A stretch of 64,000 nucleotides of DNA from Enterocloster hominis (ex Liu et al. 2021) (GCA_014385265.1 JACRTJ010000025.1:1-64000), one strand, 5' to 3'. Counted from the first letter of the stretch, positions 8,385 through 17,286 are shown. Notes: generated from the letters alone by a model not told the origin. Translations and numbers: made by a program.

Positions 8385-8972
8385 ATGTCCATAACTGCCT
8401 ATAAAGTGGAAGCCAACGGGCATGACCGGACCGGCAGGGATTTTGGCTATGTGAATATCATGCACCGCTATGGAGGAAAGCGGCCCTGTCCCCGGCCGGA
8501 TCCGTGCGAAAAGATGGAGGTCATGTGGGCGGATGAGAGCGTTTACGGACCTCCTGCCCCCGGCAGCAAGGTGGGAGACTTTATCATGACATGGTTAATG
8601 GGCTCCTGGAACTGCGGGGTGTTTACCCACCGGGAGATCGCCCGGCGGCTGTCTGATACCTTCACTGGACTGAAGATCAAAGAACTGGAGTGGTTCGAGA
8701 ACCCCAGGGAAAAGACACTGAAAAACGGAAAGCCCCGTGTGCGCCGGGCCAGGTGGCTGCCGGAGCGGGAGGTGGATCTGGTGTACCTTTACGCTGACCA
8801 CACGATTGACGCAAGAGATCCGACTCCCGCTGAAACCGACTTCTTCATCGTCACAAGGATGGATCCCTGGGGCGTGAGCACCTGGTTCATGTGTACCCCG
8901 GAGACCGCCGGAAAGCTGGCCGCCATGGATTTTGAGAATCTGGACATCCAGGAAACTACCATTGTGGGATAG
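8385..8972 (+). CDS. Hypothetical protein, possible immunity protein
   Basis: 195-aa soluble protein that I do not recognise. It is rich in Trp, Asp and Glu and has no signal peptide, membrane segment or obvious catalytic motif. Its size, acidity and position between YwqG-like and EF-Tu-domain-like genes fit an immunity protein, but that is inference from context. The chosen ATG follows GGGAGGTGG (8369-8377). The frame is open for about 55 codons upstream with no better start. The 109-bp gap after the previous gene shows nothing else. Confidence 0.6.
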   Translation: MSITAYKVEANGHDRTGRDFGYVNIMHRYGGKRPCPRPDPCEKMEVMWADESVYGPPAPGSKVGDFIMTWLMGSWNCGVFTHREIARRLSDTFTGLKIKELEWFENPREKTLKNGKPRVRRARWLPEREVDLVYLYADHTIDARDPTPAETDFFIVTRMDPWGVSTWFMCTPETAGKLAAMDFENLDIQETTIVG

Positions 8973-8984
8973 GAGTGATACAGC

Positions 8985-9398
8985 ATGATCGGGACAGATG
9001 AAAACCGGGCAGTGCTCCATGTGGAGGTCATCTTCTGGAGCGGTAAACGAAAGGTGCCCCCCAGCCTGGTCAGCGGAAAATATTGTCCTCATTTTGTTGT
9101 CACAGGAACTGCGGAATATCTGGGTGTATGCTTTCTGGACGGAGCTGTGTGTGCATTTGATAGACCGGCTTTGGGGAATGCCCAGCCTCTCTATCCGGAT
9201 ACTGTGGATTACAGCTCGTTAGAAAACAATGCGGAGTTCTTAATTTATGAGGGAACAAATGTGGTTGGAAAAGGCCGGGTGCTGGGCCGGACGACACCAT
9301 ATAAGGTGAGACAACAACGAAAGCAGGTGTCTTATGTACCAAATTGCATATCTTGGCCGCTGGGAGATACTCCCGGAAACGGCTGCCGCTATTTATGA
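8985..9398 (+). CDS. EF-Tu domain-like small protein
   Basis: 137-aa protein. Residues about 30-95 resemble the beta-barrel of elongation factor Tu domain 2/3 (KYCPHFVVTG, then YLGVCFLDG, then FLIYEGTNVVGKGRV), without any GTPase domain. Free-standing domains of this type occur in bacterial immunity-gene clusters; whether they mimic EF-Tu to bind a toxin is unknown. The start ATG follows an AGGAG site. The last about 22 codons overlap the ankyrin gene in another frame and look unlike the rest, so the original C-terminus may have been nearer residue 100. Confidence 0.55.
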   Translation: MIGTDENRAVLHVEVIFWSGKRKVPPSLVSGKYCPHFVVTGTAEYLGVCFLDGAVCAFDRPALGNAQPLYPDTVDYSSLENNAEFLIYEGTNVVGKGRVLGRTTPYKVRQQRKQVSYVPNCISWPLGDTPGNGCRYL

Positions 9399-9711
9399 AC
9401 ACGATATTTCCAGGCTGGAGGCAATGCTTCAAGGCGGGCTGGATCTGAATGTTCCTATCCAGCTCAGTGAGTATATCAAACTGATGCCGCTGGAGATCGC
9501 AGTTTTTCAAAACGATGTGCCCATGATCCAATTCTTACTGGAGCATGGAGCCGATCCTGACCTGGCGGTAGAACAGCCCCTTCTGCTCATTGCTGCCCGC
9601 TGCTGTGGAGCCCCAGGGATAAGAAACTGTGGTATCTGGACATGGAGCATGAGGAGTTCCATCCCCTGGCCAAATGGGAGGATTTTATTGCAGATCCTGG
9701 CCGGTATCTGA
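9334..9711 (+). CDS. Ankyrin-repeat protein, truncated and fused out of frame
   Basis: The first about 90 residues form a small ankyrin-type protein (LEAMLQGGLDLN, then PLEIAVFQNDVPMIQFLLEHGADPD, given here only as pattern: two repeats ending in HGADPD), a class common among immunity proteins. After LLLIAARCC, near 9600, the frame runs into sequence whose coding signal lies in another frame. The last about 35 residues (Trp/Ile/Ser-rich) therefore look like readthrough nonsense. I infer that a deletion or recombination removed the end of the ankyrin gene and joined it to the 3' end of a different gene. Confidence 0.5.
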   Translation: MYQIAYLGRWEILPETAAAIYEHDISRLEAMLQGGLDLNVPIQLSEYIKLMPLEIAVFQNDVPMIQFLLEHGADPDLAVEQPLLLIAARCCGAPGIRNCGIWTWSMRSSIPWPNGRILLQILAGI

Positions 9712-9743
9712 ATGGGATGATCGAGGGAGAGTTTGAGGAATAA
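9606..9743 (+). pseudogene. 3' stub of another gene, SUKH-like
   Basis: In the frame ending with TAA at 9741-9743 the sequence reads as a coherent C-terminus (KLWYLDMEHEEFHPLAKWED, later YLNGMIEGEFEE). This recalls the end of SMI1/KNR4 (SUKH) immunity proteins. The 5' part of that gene is missing and the ankyrin frame takes its place. Family assignment is tentative. Confidence 0.45.
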
Positions 9744-9763
9744 GGAGCAGGGCCACGACAACA

Positions 9764-10000
9764 ATAGACTTTCTGACCCAGGCATATAAAAGCCTGGGTC
9801 AGCCGATCGGCCATATCGGTTGCTGCTGTCCGGCAGAGGTCTGGATCTCGGAGCATGGGAAGCTGTATGCGAAATAGGAGTATCAGGACGAGATCGAATG
9901 CTTTTCCTATGTGTTTGTCTGGAGCGGGCGGGAACTGCGGCAGTGTAAATTTGATTCCGCCGCCATGATAACCGTGGAGGCACTGGACGGAAAGCTATGA
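9764..10000 (+). pseudogene. Gene remnant with internal stop
   Basis: A frame from about 9764 to TGA at 9998-10000 encodes 78 codons of protein-like sequence (AYKSLGQPIGHIGCCCPAEV, later CFSYVFVWSGRELRQCKFDS), broken by one in-frame TAG at 9875-9877. There is no start codon with a ribosome site. It is probably the C-terminal part of a decayed immunity-type gene; I do not recognise the family. Confidence 0.5.
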
Positions 10001-10023
10001 GAGTGCAGCAAGGAGGAACTGCC

Positions 10024-10872
10024 ATGAGTATAAAAGAAAAACTGGAGCTGCTGGGTAAAAACAGCATCAGACTGAAAATAGAAGGAAAAGAAACATACAA
10101 ACTGGGGGCCACCCGTTTTGGCGGGCAGCCCGATGTGCCGGCTGATTTCGTGTGGCCTGCTTATGAGGGCGAGAGCTATGACAATGTGGTGAAGGACCGT
10201 CCCCTTACTTTCCTGGCCCAGTTCAACTGTGCGGAGCTGGCCCGGTTTGACACGGAGCATCTTCTGCCCGACCATGGCCTGCTCTCCTTCTTCTATGAAA
10301 CAGATACCCAGTGCTGGGGCTATGACCCTAAAGATAAGGGCTGCTCCCGCGTTTATTGGTTTGAGGACATTTCGGCCCTGGCCGCTGCGGACTTTCCTGC
10401 GGATATGGAGGATGATTTCAGGTTTCCTATGGTCAGGATCAAAATGGATTCAAAAAACTCCTATCCTTCCTGGCAGGATTTCAGCGAAGCGTTCCCAGAC
10501 GAGGAGGACTATGATGCCTTTGATTCCGCGTGGGCTGAACGGATGGAAGAGGATCCGGAAGGGCTGGAAAACCGTTCCCAGCTGCTGGGCTGGCCTTTTA
10601 TCATTCAGAACAGTATGTTTGCCGAATGTGATCTGGTGACCCAAGGCTATTATCTGGGAAACGGCTGGGGTAAGATCCCAAAGGAGATCCGCCAGCGGGC
10701 GGAAGGATCTGCCCGTGACCGCTGGCTGCTGCTGTTCCAGCTGGATACAGTGGAGTGCGGCGGCTTCGAGCTGATGTTTGGGGACTGCGGGCATATCTAT
10801 TTCTACATCACCAAAGAGGACCTGGCTGCCTGCCGTTTTGACCGGATCTGGCTGATCCTCCAGTGCTACTAA
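10024..10872 (+). CDS. YwqG/DUF1963 family protein
   Basis: 282-aa protein of the DUF1963 (YwqG) family. It shows the family pattern: a Phe-Gly-Gly-x-Pro-x-x-Pro turn near residue 40, a Trp-Pro, then PLTFLAQFNCAEL (about 59-71), a central LLSFFYE strand, and a C-terminal HIYFYI strand preceding the end. DUF1963 proteins have no known enzymatic role and are frequent in polymorphic-toxin immunity clusters, where several paralogues may occur. This is the second YwqG-like gene of the array, after 7160-8275. The ATG at 10024 follows AAGGAGGA at about 10010, giving clear support for this start over the frame opening at 9997. Confidence 0.85.
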   Translation: MSIKEKLELLGKNSIRLKIEGKETYKLGATRFGGQPDVPADFVWPAYEGESYDNVVKDRPLTFLAQFNCAELARFDTEHLLPDHGLLSFFYETDTQCWGYDPKDKGCSRVYWFEDISALAAADFPADMEDDFRFPMVRIKMDSKNSYPSWQDFSEAFPDEEDYDAFDSAWAERMEEDPEGLENRSQLLGWPFIIQNSMFAECDLVTQGYYLGNGWGKIPKEIRQRAEGSARDRWLLLFQLDTVECGGFELMFGDCGHIYFYITKEDLAACRFDRIWLILQCY

Positions 10873-10876
10873 AAGC

Positions 10877-11140
10877 ATGAAACAGGACTTTACTAGTTGG
10901 TGCGGTCAGATATTGCAGGATCCCCAGAACATTTCTCTGCTGAAATTCGGAATGTCACAGGATGAGGACGGTTTCACGGTATGCACTCCGCTGGACGCTG
11001 CCCCGCCTGACGGCCATCGGGGCCGTGACAAAGACCATTTTTACCAGAATGATGAGAGGATGGAAGAACCACTGTACGAGACGACACAAGAACTGGAAAG
11101 GAAGGAAAATAGCGATGGACTATTTGAAGATACTGCGTGA
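10877..11140 (+). CDS. Doubtful 87-aa open frame, probable gene fragment
   Basis: The first about 35 codons (MKQDFTSWCGQILQDPQNIS, then FTVCT) read like a real N-terminus. The remainder is Asp/Arg/Glu-rich and looks out of frame, and no ribosome site precedes the ATG. It overlaps the next gene by 26 nt. It is best treated as an N-terminal remnant that lost its 3' part. Confidence 0.3.
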   Translation: MKQDFTSWCGQILQDPQNISLLKFGMSQDEDGFTVCTPLDAAPPDGHRGRDKDHFYQNDERMEEPLYETTQELERKENSDGLFEDTA

Positions 11141-11660
11141 AAATCCTGATCTGGCAGATGAATTTGATTCTCTTTTTGACTTCTTCCTGCTGGATGAGTT
11201 ATCCCCGCGGGATGACGCAGAGGGACGATGTACTTTTTCCCTGCCCGGCAGGGCGTTTGCCAGAGATGGCTCCGGCGGAGAATACCACCTGTTGGAGGAT
11301 GGCTCCATCGGCTATTACAGCAGCGAAGGAGAGGCGGGCCGTTTGGCCGAGAGCATGGACGATCTTTTTTCCCTGCTTGTGAACTGTATCTGCTGGCACG
11401 ACTGCTGTGACGCAAAGCAGTATGTGGACCAAAAAACCTTGGAGGAATATGGGCAGAGATGTCGTAACGGCAACTTGGAAGATATGGACGTGGACCGCTG
11501 GCGGCGGGTATCCGCTGCGCTCGGTATCCCAACAAGCGGGGAACTGGCTCCCGTTCTGGAGCGGTTCCGTAAAGCAGCACAGCGCCAGCCCCTGTATCAG
11601 TGTGTGTTCCATGAGGACGACGGAAGTCTGACCGAATCATACGGTTTGATGTTTGAATGA
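11115..11660 (+). CDS. Hypothetical acidic protein, possible immunity protein
   Basis: 181-aa acidic soluble protein. A central segment (EYHLLEDGSIGYYSSEGEAG, then a Leu-rich helix with CICWHDC) resembles SMI1/KNR4-like and related immunity proteins, in which a Gly-Ser-Ile-Gly loop precedes a hydrophobic helix. I cannot assign a named family. The ATG is supported by a GGAAAGGAAGG purine run; the longer frame opening at 10962 lacks a ribosome site and has an unnatural Arg-rich start. It is followed after 16 nt by the DUF5713 gene, so the two are probably co-transcribed. Confidence 0.6.
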   Translation: MDYLKILRENPDLADEFDSLFDFFLLDELSPRDDAEGRCTFSLPGRAFARDGSGGEYHLLEDGSIGYYSSEGEAGRLAESMDDLFSLLVNCICWHDCCDAKQYVDQKTLEEYGQRCRNGNLEDMDVDRWRRVSAALGIPTSGELAPVLERFRKAAQRQPLYQCVFHEDDGSLTESYGLMFE

Positions 11661-11676
11661 GAAAGGAGTGCTCCCT

Positions 11677-12003
11677 ATGAAAGCATTTGATCCCAATTAT
11701 AAACTGCTGGACGAGATGTACCAGGACGAATACTATCCCGATTTCCTGGTGGATAAGGTAAAGGAAGAGCTCCAGAAGGTCATCCGTCTCCTGGAGAGCG
11801 GAGAAACTGACGTTGGAGCGGTGCAGAAAATATTGGATGAGGCGGTCTGCGGCATCAATGATCTTCAGGAGGAGTTTGACGAGAACGACAGTGAGATCGA
11901 AACGGTGGCACGGGATTGTATCGGAGTTACCGTGGCCTATATTCTGGAGTGGTTTGGCATCCCCATTGATATCGAGGAAGCCATCCGGGAACGGGACTGG
12001 TAA
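11677..12003 (+). CDS. DUF5713 family protein
   Basis: 108-aa acidic protein matching DUF5713. The family hallmark DEMYQDEYYPDFLVDKVKEE is at residues 10-29, followed by a helical stretch and the end IPIDIEEAIRERDW. Function is unknown; the family is short and often sits among immunity genes. The chosen ATG follows GAAAGGAG (11661-11668) with 8-nt spacing. Its stop is followed at once by a stub of another gene (12003-12053). Confidence 0.85.
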   Translation: MKAFDPNYKLLDEMYQDEYYPDFLVDKVKEELQKVIRLLESGETDVGAVQKILDEAVCGINDLQEEFDENDSEIETVARDCIGVTVAYILEWFGIPIDIEEAIRERDW

Positions 12004-12053
12004 AACCAGAATGGCCGGTGTATAAACTGCTGCTGGGATGGCTCAAAGAGTGA
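12003..12053 (+). pseudogene. Short 3' stub of another gene
   Basis: Sixteen sense codons ending at TGA 12051-12053 read KPEWPVYKLLLGWLKE, a plausible amphipathic C-terminus unrelated to the DUF5713 frame. There is no start or ribosome site. It fits the pattern of 3' ends of lost genes left between intact array genes. Confidence 0.35.
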
Positions 12054-12090
12054 ATATATCAAAAAACTGAATCAACAGGAGGAAACGGAT

Positions 12091-12822
12091 ATGCCTGCAA
12101 CTGAATGGCTGAACAAATACCAATCCGTCAAGGATAAACTGGCCTGCAAAGCTGACCTGGAAACATATTTTACAGAAAAAATGATCGGGAACATGGCGGT
12201 AGATGTGCTGGACATCGGCCCCGTCCATTTCCCCACTGGGACGATCTTCGCCTGCGATCCGATGGTGGAACTGGAGGATGCCCTGCCGTTCCTTCAGACC
12301 ATCCCTGCCGGAACTTACCCGGTAAAGATCTGCGTGGTGCCCAGTGAGCAATACGGCGACCGCTATGCCTGCGTCAAGGTGGAGGTCAGCCAGGAGAAGC
12401 CTGTCCGCTATGAACTGGGCATGACAGGCAATGAGGAGCTGGACGCGGCGCTGGGAGATGACGACTACTTCGGTTTCGGCGTGGACGCCGGGATGGGGTG
12501 CATTGCGGACATCCAGACCCAGGCGGCATTTAAGGCGTACTGGGCCAGGCGGCTGGAGGAGGACCCGGACATCGACCCCTACAACGACCTGTTCTGCGAT
12601 CTTCTGGAAGAAAACGCCAAAGCCCATCCCGAGTATCAGGGCAGCTGCGGCGACTGGCTTAACTGGCCGGTGCCGGACACGGACTGCAGCCTGCCCATCT
12701 TCGCCTCCGGCTGGGGGGATGGGTACTATCCCGTTTACTTCGGCTACGACGCCAAGGGTGAAGTCTGCGCCGTATATGTGCGGTTCATCGACATTGAAAC
12801 CAGTTATAGAGAGCAGGAGTAA
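12091..12822 (+). CDS. DUF4241 domain protein
   Basis: 243-aa protein of the DUF4241 family. Recognisable points are GTIFACDPMVELEDALPF (about 50-67), the GTYPVKICV strand, GFGVDAGMGCIAD (about 128-140) and the C-terminal SGWGDGYYPVYFGYD (about 209-223). The family is of unknown biochemical function and is a regular member of bacterial immunity-gene arrays. The start is supported by CAGGAGGAAAC (12075-12085). It ends with acidic residues. Confidence 0.88.
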   Translation: MPATEWLNKYQSVKDKLACKADLETYFTEKMIGNMAVDVLDIGPVHFPTGTIFACDPMVELEDALPFLQTIPAGTYPVKICVVPSEQYGDRYACVKVEVSQEKPVRYELGMTGNEELDAALGDDDYFGFGVDAGMGCIADIQTQAAFKAYWARRLEEDPDIDPYNDLFCDLLEENAKAHPEYQGSCGDWLNWPVPDTDCSLPIFASGWGDGYYPVYFGYDAKGEVCAVYVRFIDIETSYREQE

Positions 12823-12834
12823 AAATGTGACAGA

Positions 12835-13010
12835 ACAAAGCAGCCAGTCAATACCGCAAGCCCCGTGCCCGGCTGATGAAGCTGGCCGCCAACCAACCGG
12901 GCGGGGATGCCCAGACCCAGGTGCTGGAGGCAGAACCTGCGGGGCTTTGCGCGGATGGAGGTGCGGGACGAGCTGCGCCGGGTGACACAGAATGAAATGC
13001 TTTGCGATTG
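12835..13010 (+). pseudogene. Frameshifted remnant
   Basis: Two neighbouring frames contain halves of one plausible helical protein: NKAASQYRKPRARLMKLAAN in the first, then, after a shift near 12930, WRQNLRGFARMEVRDELRRV. Both halves are Arg/Lys-rich and helix-like, unlike the flanking genes. No start or ribosome site is present. Family unknown. Confidence 0.35.
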
Positions 13011-13019
13011 GAGTACAGT

Positions 13020-13445
13020 ATGGGAAAAATGAAACTGCATGAACTGGTAAACTATTATCATATTGGAACGGATCTGTCCTGCGCCGAGGCGATGTTCATG
13101 GCCTGCAATGAGTATTACCATCTGAATTTGTCTGAGGAGACCCGGAAGATGTTTTCAGTCATGGGCCTTGGGATGCAGACCGAACAATCCTGCTGCGGTG
13201 CCTTCACCGTGGCGGTGGGGATCATTGGTCTGATGACGGCGAAAGAAGGACAGACCGATGTGGACAACATGGAAGGATGCCAGATGATCACCGAATTGAC
13301 GGAATTCGTACTGGGCTTTTATGGAACGCTCCACTGTGTTGAGCTGCAGGATCTGGAGATCGTGGGCTATGAAAACCCCTGCCACGCCATTGTGGAGGCA
13401 CTGGCCAGGAAGCTGGAGGAGCTGCTGTCCAGGATGGGCCGGTAG
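13020..13445 (+). CDS. C_GCAxxG_C_C family redox protein
   Basis: 141-aa protein resembling the C_GCAxxG_C_C family of putative redox-active or metal-binding proteins. Cysteines occur in a CAEAMFMAC segment near residues 21-29, in the core SCCGAFTVAVGIIG (about 58-71), and in a late NPCHAIV. Family members are thought to bind metal or clusters, but the reaction is unknown. The ATG at 13020 has GGAG (13010-13013) six bases upstream; an in-frame TTG at 13002 is less likely. The family is not specific to immunity clusters. Confidence 0.78.
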   Translation: MGKMKLHELVNYYHIGTDLSCAEAMFMACNEYYHLNLSEETRKMFSVMGLGMQTEQSCCGAFTVAVGIIGLMTAKEGQTDVDNMEGCQMITELTEFVLGFYGTLHCVELQDLEIVGYENPCHAIVEALARKLEELLSRMGR

Positions 13446-13482
13446 GCCAGCGGCGATGAAAAGACGGTGCAGATGCGCCTAA

Positions 13483-13593
13483 CATGGCCGGGTATACAGG
13501 CTCTGTTGGGAGACCGCAGAAAATTTTTCCAGCCTGCTCCTGGATCTTGAGGAGCAGGTATCGGAACTGGAAAAATCGTGCGGAGCAGACTGA
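13483..13593 (+). pseudogene. C-terminal stub, SUKH-like
   Basis: The frame ending at TGA 13591-13593 reads HGRVYRLCWETAENFSSLLL then DLEEQVSELEKSCGAD, which resembles the end of SMI1/KNR4 proteins (a Val-Tyr strand followed by a helix). An in-frame stop lies just upstream at 13480-13482 and there is no start codon, so only the 3' end remains. Confidence 0.45.
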
Positions 13594-13615
13594 ACGGACA
13601 GAAAGAGGAGTGATC

Positions 13616-14588
13616 ATGAACGTAAATTTATACCGCCCCCAATTTAATAAAATGGATCCCACTGAGAAGCAGGCGCTGATGGAGAACCTGGCTGTTCGTT
13701 ATGATATGGCCTTTCTCGGCCTGCATACCTTTGAACGCTGGGGCCAGAGCTGCACCACCGGCATATTCAAAAAGGATGGCCGCGAGTTCGTCTTTGTCCC
13801 CGGCGATACGGTCACACTGGGCTGGGAACGGTTTGCTGTGGGGCTGAATGAGGAAAGCCGGGAGGAACTGGAGTACCTGTTCCAGGAATGGGAGGCGGAT
13901 CAGGAGCCGGAAGAGCTGATCAAAGAGAGCATGGCTCCCGTGCGGCAGGCATCCATCGGCCCCATGCTGGCAGGCCGGGAGCTGGAGGAGCTCTGCTGGG
14001 AGCCGGTACAGCTGGATGATCCCAGGCTGACCGCCCATCCTGACTGGCTGAAGGAATTCCGGGACTTCGCCTGGAGTGACAGCAGCAGCCTTACCCTGCA
14101 CCAGTCGGCCCGTATGGAACGGACAGAGGATGGCTTTCAGACCTGGATCTATCACCGCACAGAGTATGAAGCCCTTCTTGACCAGCTGAAGAAACAGGGC
14201 CTTTCCCTGCCCACAGCAGACGAGTGGGCCTATCTGTGCGGCGGCGGGTGCCGGACCCTGTTTCCCTGGGGGGATGGGCTGGACTACTCCATGCGTCTGC
14301 ACTGGTTTGAAGATATGGAGGAGGACGGGGACAGGCCTTACGATATGGAGGAACCCAACTTCTTTGGCCTGTCCATTGCCTATGATCCCTATATGCGGGA
14401 GGTGGTGCAGGCCGATGGATTCACCACCTGCGGCGGCGACGGCGGGTGCAGTATCTGCGGCGGTCTGGGGCCGTTCCTGGGCTTTCTTCCCTGTTCGCCC
14501 CACTTGTAAGCCGGAAGTGCAGGAGGACAATGAACTGAATGGAGACTATGACTTTTACAGGCCGGTCATCCGGGTGGAGTCAGCCTGA
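13616..14588 (+). pseudogene. Sulfatase-modifying-factor-like protein, frameshifted near the end
   Basis: The uninterrupted frame 13616-14509 gives 297 residues. VFVPGDTVTLGWE near 56 and LPTADEWAYLCGGGCRTLFP near 202 recall the formylglycine-generating-enzyme/SUMF1 fold, including the LPTxxEW motif. The catalytic Cys pair of true FGE is not evident, so a non-enzymatic relative is more likely. After a Cys-rich CGGLGPFLGF segment the frame stops, while the next frame continues in protein-like fashion (PEVQEDNELNGDYDFYRPVI) to 14588. One inserted or deleted base near 14500 would explain this. The start follows AAAGAGGAG (13602-13610). Confidence 0.6.
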
Positions 14589-14610
14589 CCAATGATCTGG
14601 AGGATACGGA

Positions 14611-15165
14611 ATGAGAGAGACGACGCCTGATCTCACAAGGATCAGTAAATATATAAGTTTGATCCTTCGGCACAAGCCGGAGGTCATCGGAATCCAGCTG
14701 GATGCCCACGGCTGGGCGGATGTAAATGCGCTGCTGGCAGGCATCAGTAAGAAGTATTTTATTGACCAGGATATTCTGGAGGAGATCGTGAGGAGCGACA
14801 GCAAGCAGCGGTATGTTTTCAATGAAGACCGGACGCGGATCCGGGCCAGCCAGGGCCACTCCGTCCAGGTGGATGTGGAACTTCCTGTGGCCGAGCCGCC
14901 GGAGACGCTGTACCATGGAACTGCCCGACGGTTTTCCGCCTCCATCGAGGCCCAGGGACTGCTCCCCCAAAGCCGCCTGTATGTCCATCTTTCACCGGAT
15001 GTGGAAACAGCGGAGAAGGTGGGCCGCCGGCATGGGGAGCCTGTGATCTACCTGGTGGATGCCGGGCAGATGCATAGGGACGGATCGCTCTTTTACCTGT
15101 CCGCCAATGGAGTATGGCTGACAAAAACGGTTCCCGCTCCATACCTGAAGCGCTTAGAGGAGTGA
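14611..15165 (+). CDS. kptA: RNA 2'-phosphotransferase KptA/Tpt1
   Basis: 184-aa protein with full Tpt1/KptA architecture. This NAD+-dependent enzyme transfers a 2'-phosphate from RNA to NAD, producing ADP-ribose 1'',2''-cyclic phosphate. LILRHKP (17-23) supplies the Arg-His pair of the N-terminal winged-helix lobe. RASQGHS (78-84), LYHGT (100-104) and VHLS (125-128) form the NAD-binding lobe. Length matches the family. Bacteria lack the classical 2'-phosphate tRNA splice junction, so the natural substrate is uncertain. Here it lies within the immunity-like array, so a role in undoing RNA or nucleic-acid end damage is conceivable, but that is inference. Confidence 0.92.
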   Translation: MRETTPDLTRISKYISLILRHKPEVIGIQLDAHGWADVNALLAGISKKYFIDQDILEEIVRSDSKQRYVFNEDRTRIRASQGHSVQVDVELPVAEPPETLYHGTARRFSASIEAQGLLPQSRLYVHLSPDVETAEKVGRRHGEPVIYLVDAGQMHRDGSLFYLSANGVWLTKTVPAPYLKRLEE

Positions 15166-15217
15166 AGCTCCCGGAGCGGATCGAAGCGGCACTGACTATA
15201 ATTTCCGGTGGGATTGA

Positions 15218-16096
<879 letters not shown>

Positions 16097-16109
16097 GGAG
16101 TTTATTTAT

Positions 16110-16490
16110 GACCGCGCAGCTGTGATTCCATCAGTTGGGGTATGCAGCGCTGAAAGACTGCGATCCCGCAAAAAGGCAATGGGCCCTTCGCACGCTCACT
16201 CTCTGGAACAGGGTATCTTTGCCCTTCTGGACCGCAGGATGGGAAAGCGCCGCTTTCCCGCTCCCCAGACGGAGGACACCTTGGACTGCGCTCTTCTGGA
16301 GGGAGAACTGGCGTCTGAACGGCTGGCAGCTTTGCGGGAGCGGGATCTCCCAGAGCTGGCCGCCGAAGTTGCTCCAGACTGGGGGCTGTCTACTGAGGCG
16401 GTGCAAAGCGTGCGGAAGAATGAGGATGCTCAGGCTGCGTTCGATCCGCATAGCTCCTGCGGGCGGGTGAAGCACCTGCTGGCGGCTCCT
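16110..16490 (+). pseudogene. Degenerate coding stretch
   Basis: The 439 bp between the CbrC gene and 16536 contain no intact gene. Coding-like segments appear in alternating frames, for example GYAALKDCDPAKRQWALRTL in one and EQGIFALLDRRMGKRRF in another. This suggests one or two decayed genes with several frameshifts. No ribosome site or start supports translation. Family not recognised. Confidence 0.35.
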
Positions 16491-16535
16491 CCAACAGCAG
16501 GTGCCGGTTTTACTGGATTATTAAGGAGGATTTTT

Positions 16536-17249
16536 ATGGGATATGATGTGAGTTTCCACCCGATCTCACCGGAGGAAATGCGGGAATGGTATTTTGGGCC
16601 TCTTACATGGGTACAGCAGGGCCGGGAGGAAAAGGTGCTGGCCCTTGCGGCACAGTATGGGATGGAGGATTTCTATGCGGAAAAGTATCTGGATACCCTG
16701 CGGGTCGGAGCTGGGACAGGACCAGATGAGCTGTTTGATAAGAGCCATGGCTTTTATATTGCAGTGATCCAGGGTTTTTTCCGGGATTACTTTTACACCA
16801 GGGGGAGCGCCTTTTCTTTTCTGGTGGAGCAAAAGCCAGAATATGTCCGGTATTTTACTCCGTGGGAGCAGATCGTGCCGGCTGTCTTTCCCAATCCGGC
16901 AGAAAACCGGATCATTGAAAATTACTGCTCTGGCGTGTACCTGTCTCCGGATCAGGCGGCACAGCTTCTCCAGGATCTGGAGCAGGACAAAAAGGTTCAG
17001 GAAGATCTGGAAGGACTCTGGTGTGACGGGCAGCTTGCGGTGCTGAAAAAGGCTCTCACCGCTGCTGTGGAGCTGGGGACCGGACTGCTGGAAGCCACGG
17101 AGGTGGTGGAGCCTGATCCGATCTCTCCCAATGAAAGTACGAGCTATTCCAACCTGTACCACTGCGACCGGGACGGAGTGTATCTTTATATAGATATGGC
17201 TATGAAGCAGATCGCCCAGGCCATGGGGAAGGATGCTGACGACAGATAA
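16536..17249 (+). CDS. Hypothetical protein, possible immunity protein
   Basis: 237-aa acidic soluble protein (MGYDVSFHPISPEEMREWYF start). I do not recognise the family. It is helix-rich, has several Trp and Tyr residues near the N-terminus, and lacks membrane segments or metal motifs. The ATG is preceded by AAGGAGG (about 16523-16529) at good spacing; the longer upstream frame is degenerate sequence. It is the last sizeable gene of the accessory array. Confidence 0.65.
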   Translation: MGYDVSFHPISPEEMREWYFGPLTWVQQGREEKVLALAAQYGMEDFYAEKYLDTLRVGAGTGPDELFDKSHGFYIAVIQGFFRDYFYTRGSAFSFLVEQKPEYVRYFTPWEQIVPAVFPNPAENRIIENYCSGVYLSPDQAAQLLQDLEQDKKVQEDLEGLWCDGQLAVLKKALTAAVELGTGLLEATEVVEPDPISPNESTSYSNLYHCDRDGVYLYIDMAMKQIAQAMGKDADDR

Positions 17250-17286
17250 GATCAGAAAAATGACAAGGAAGGAGAGCGATGGATCG

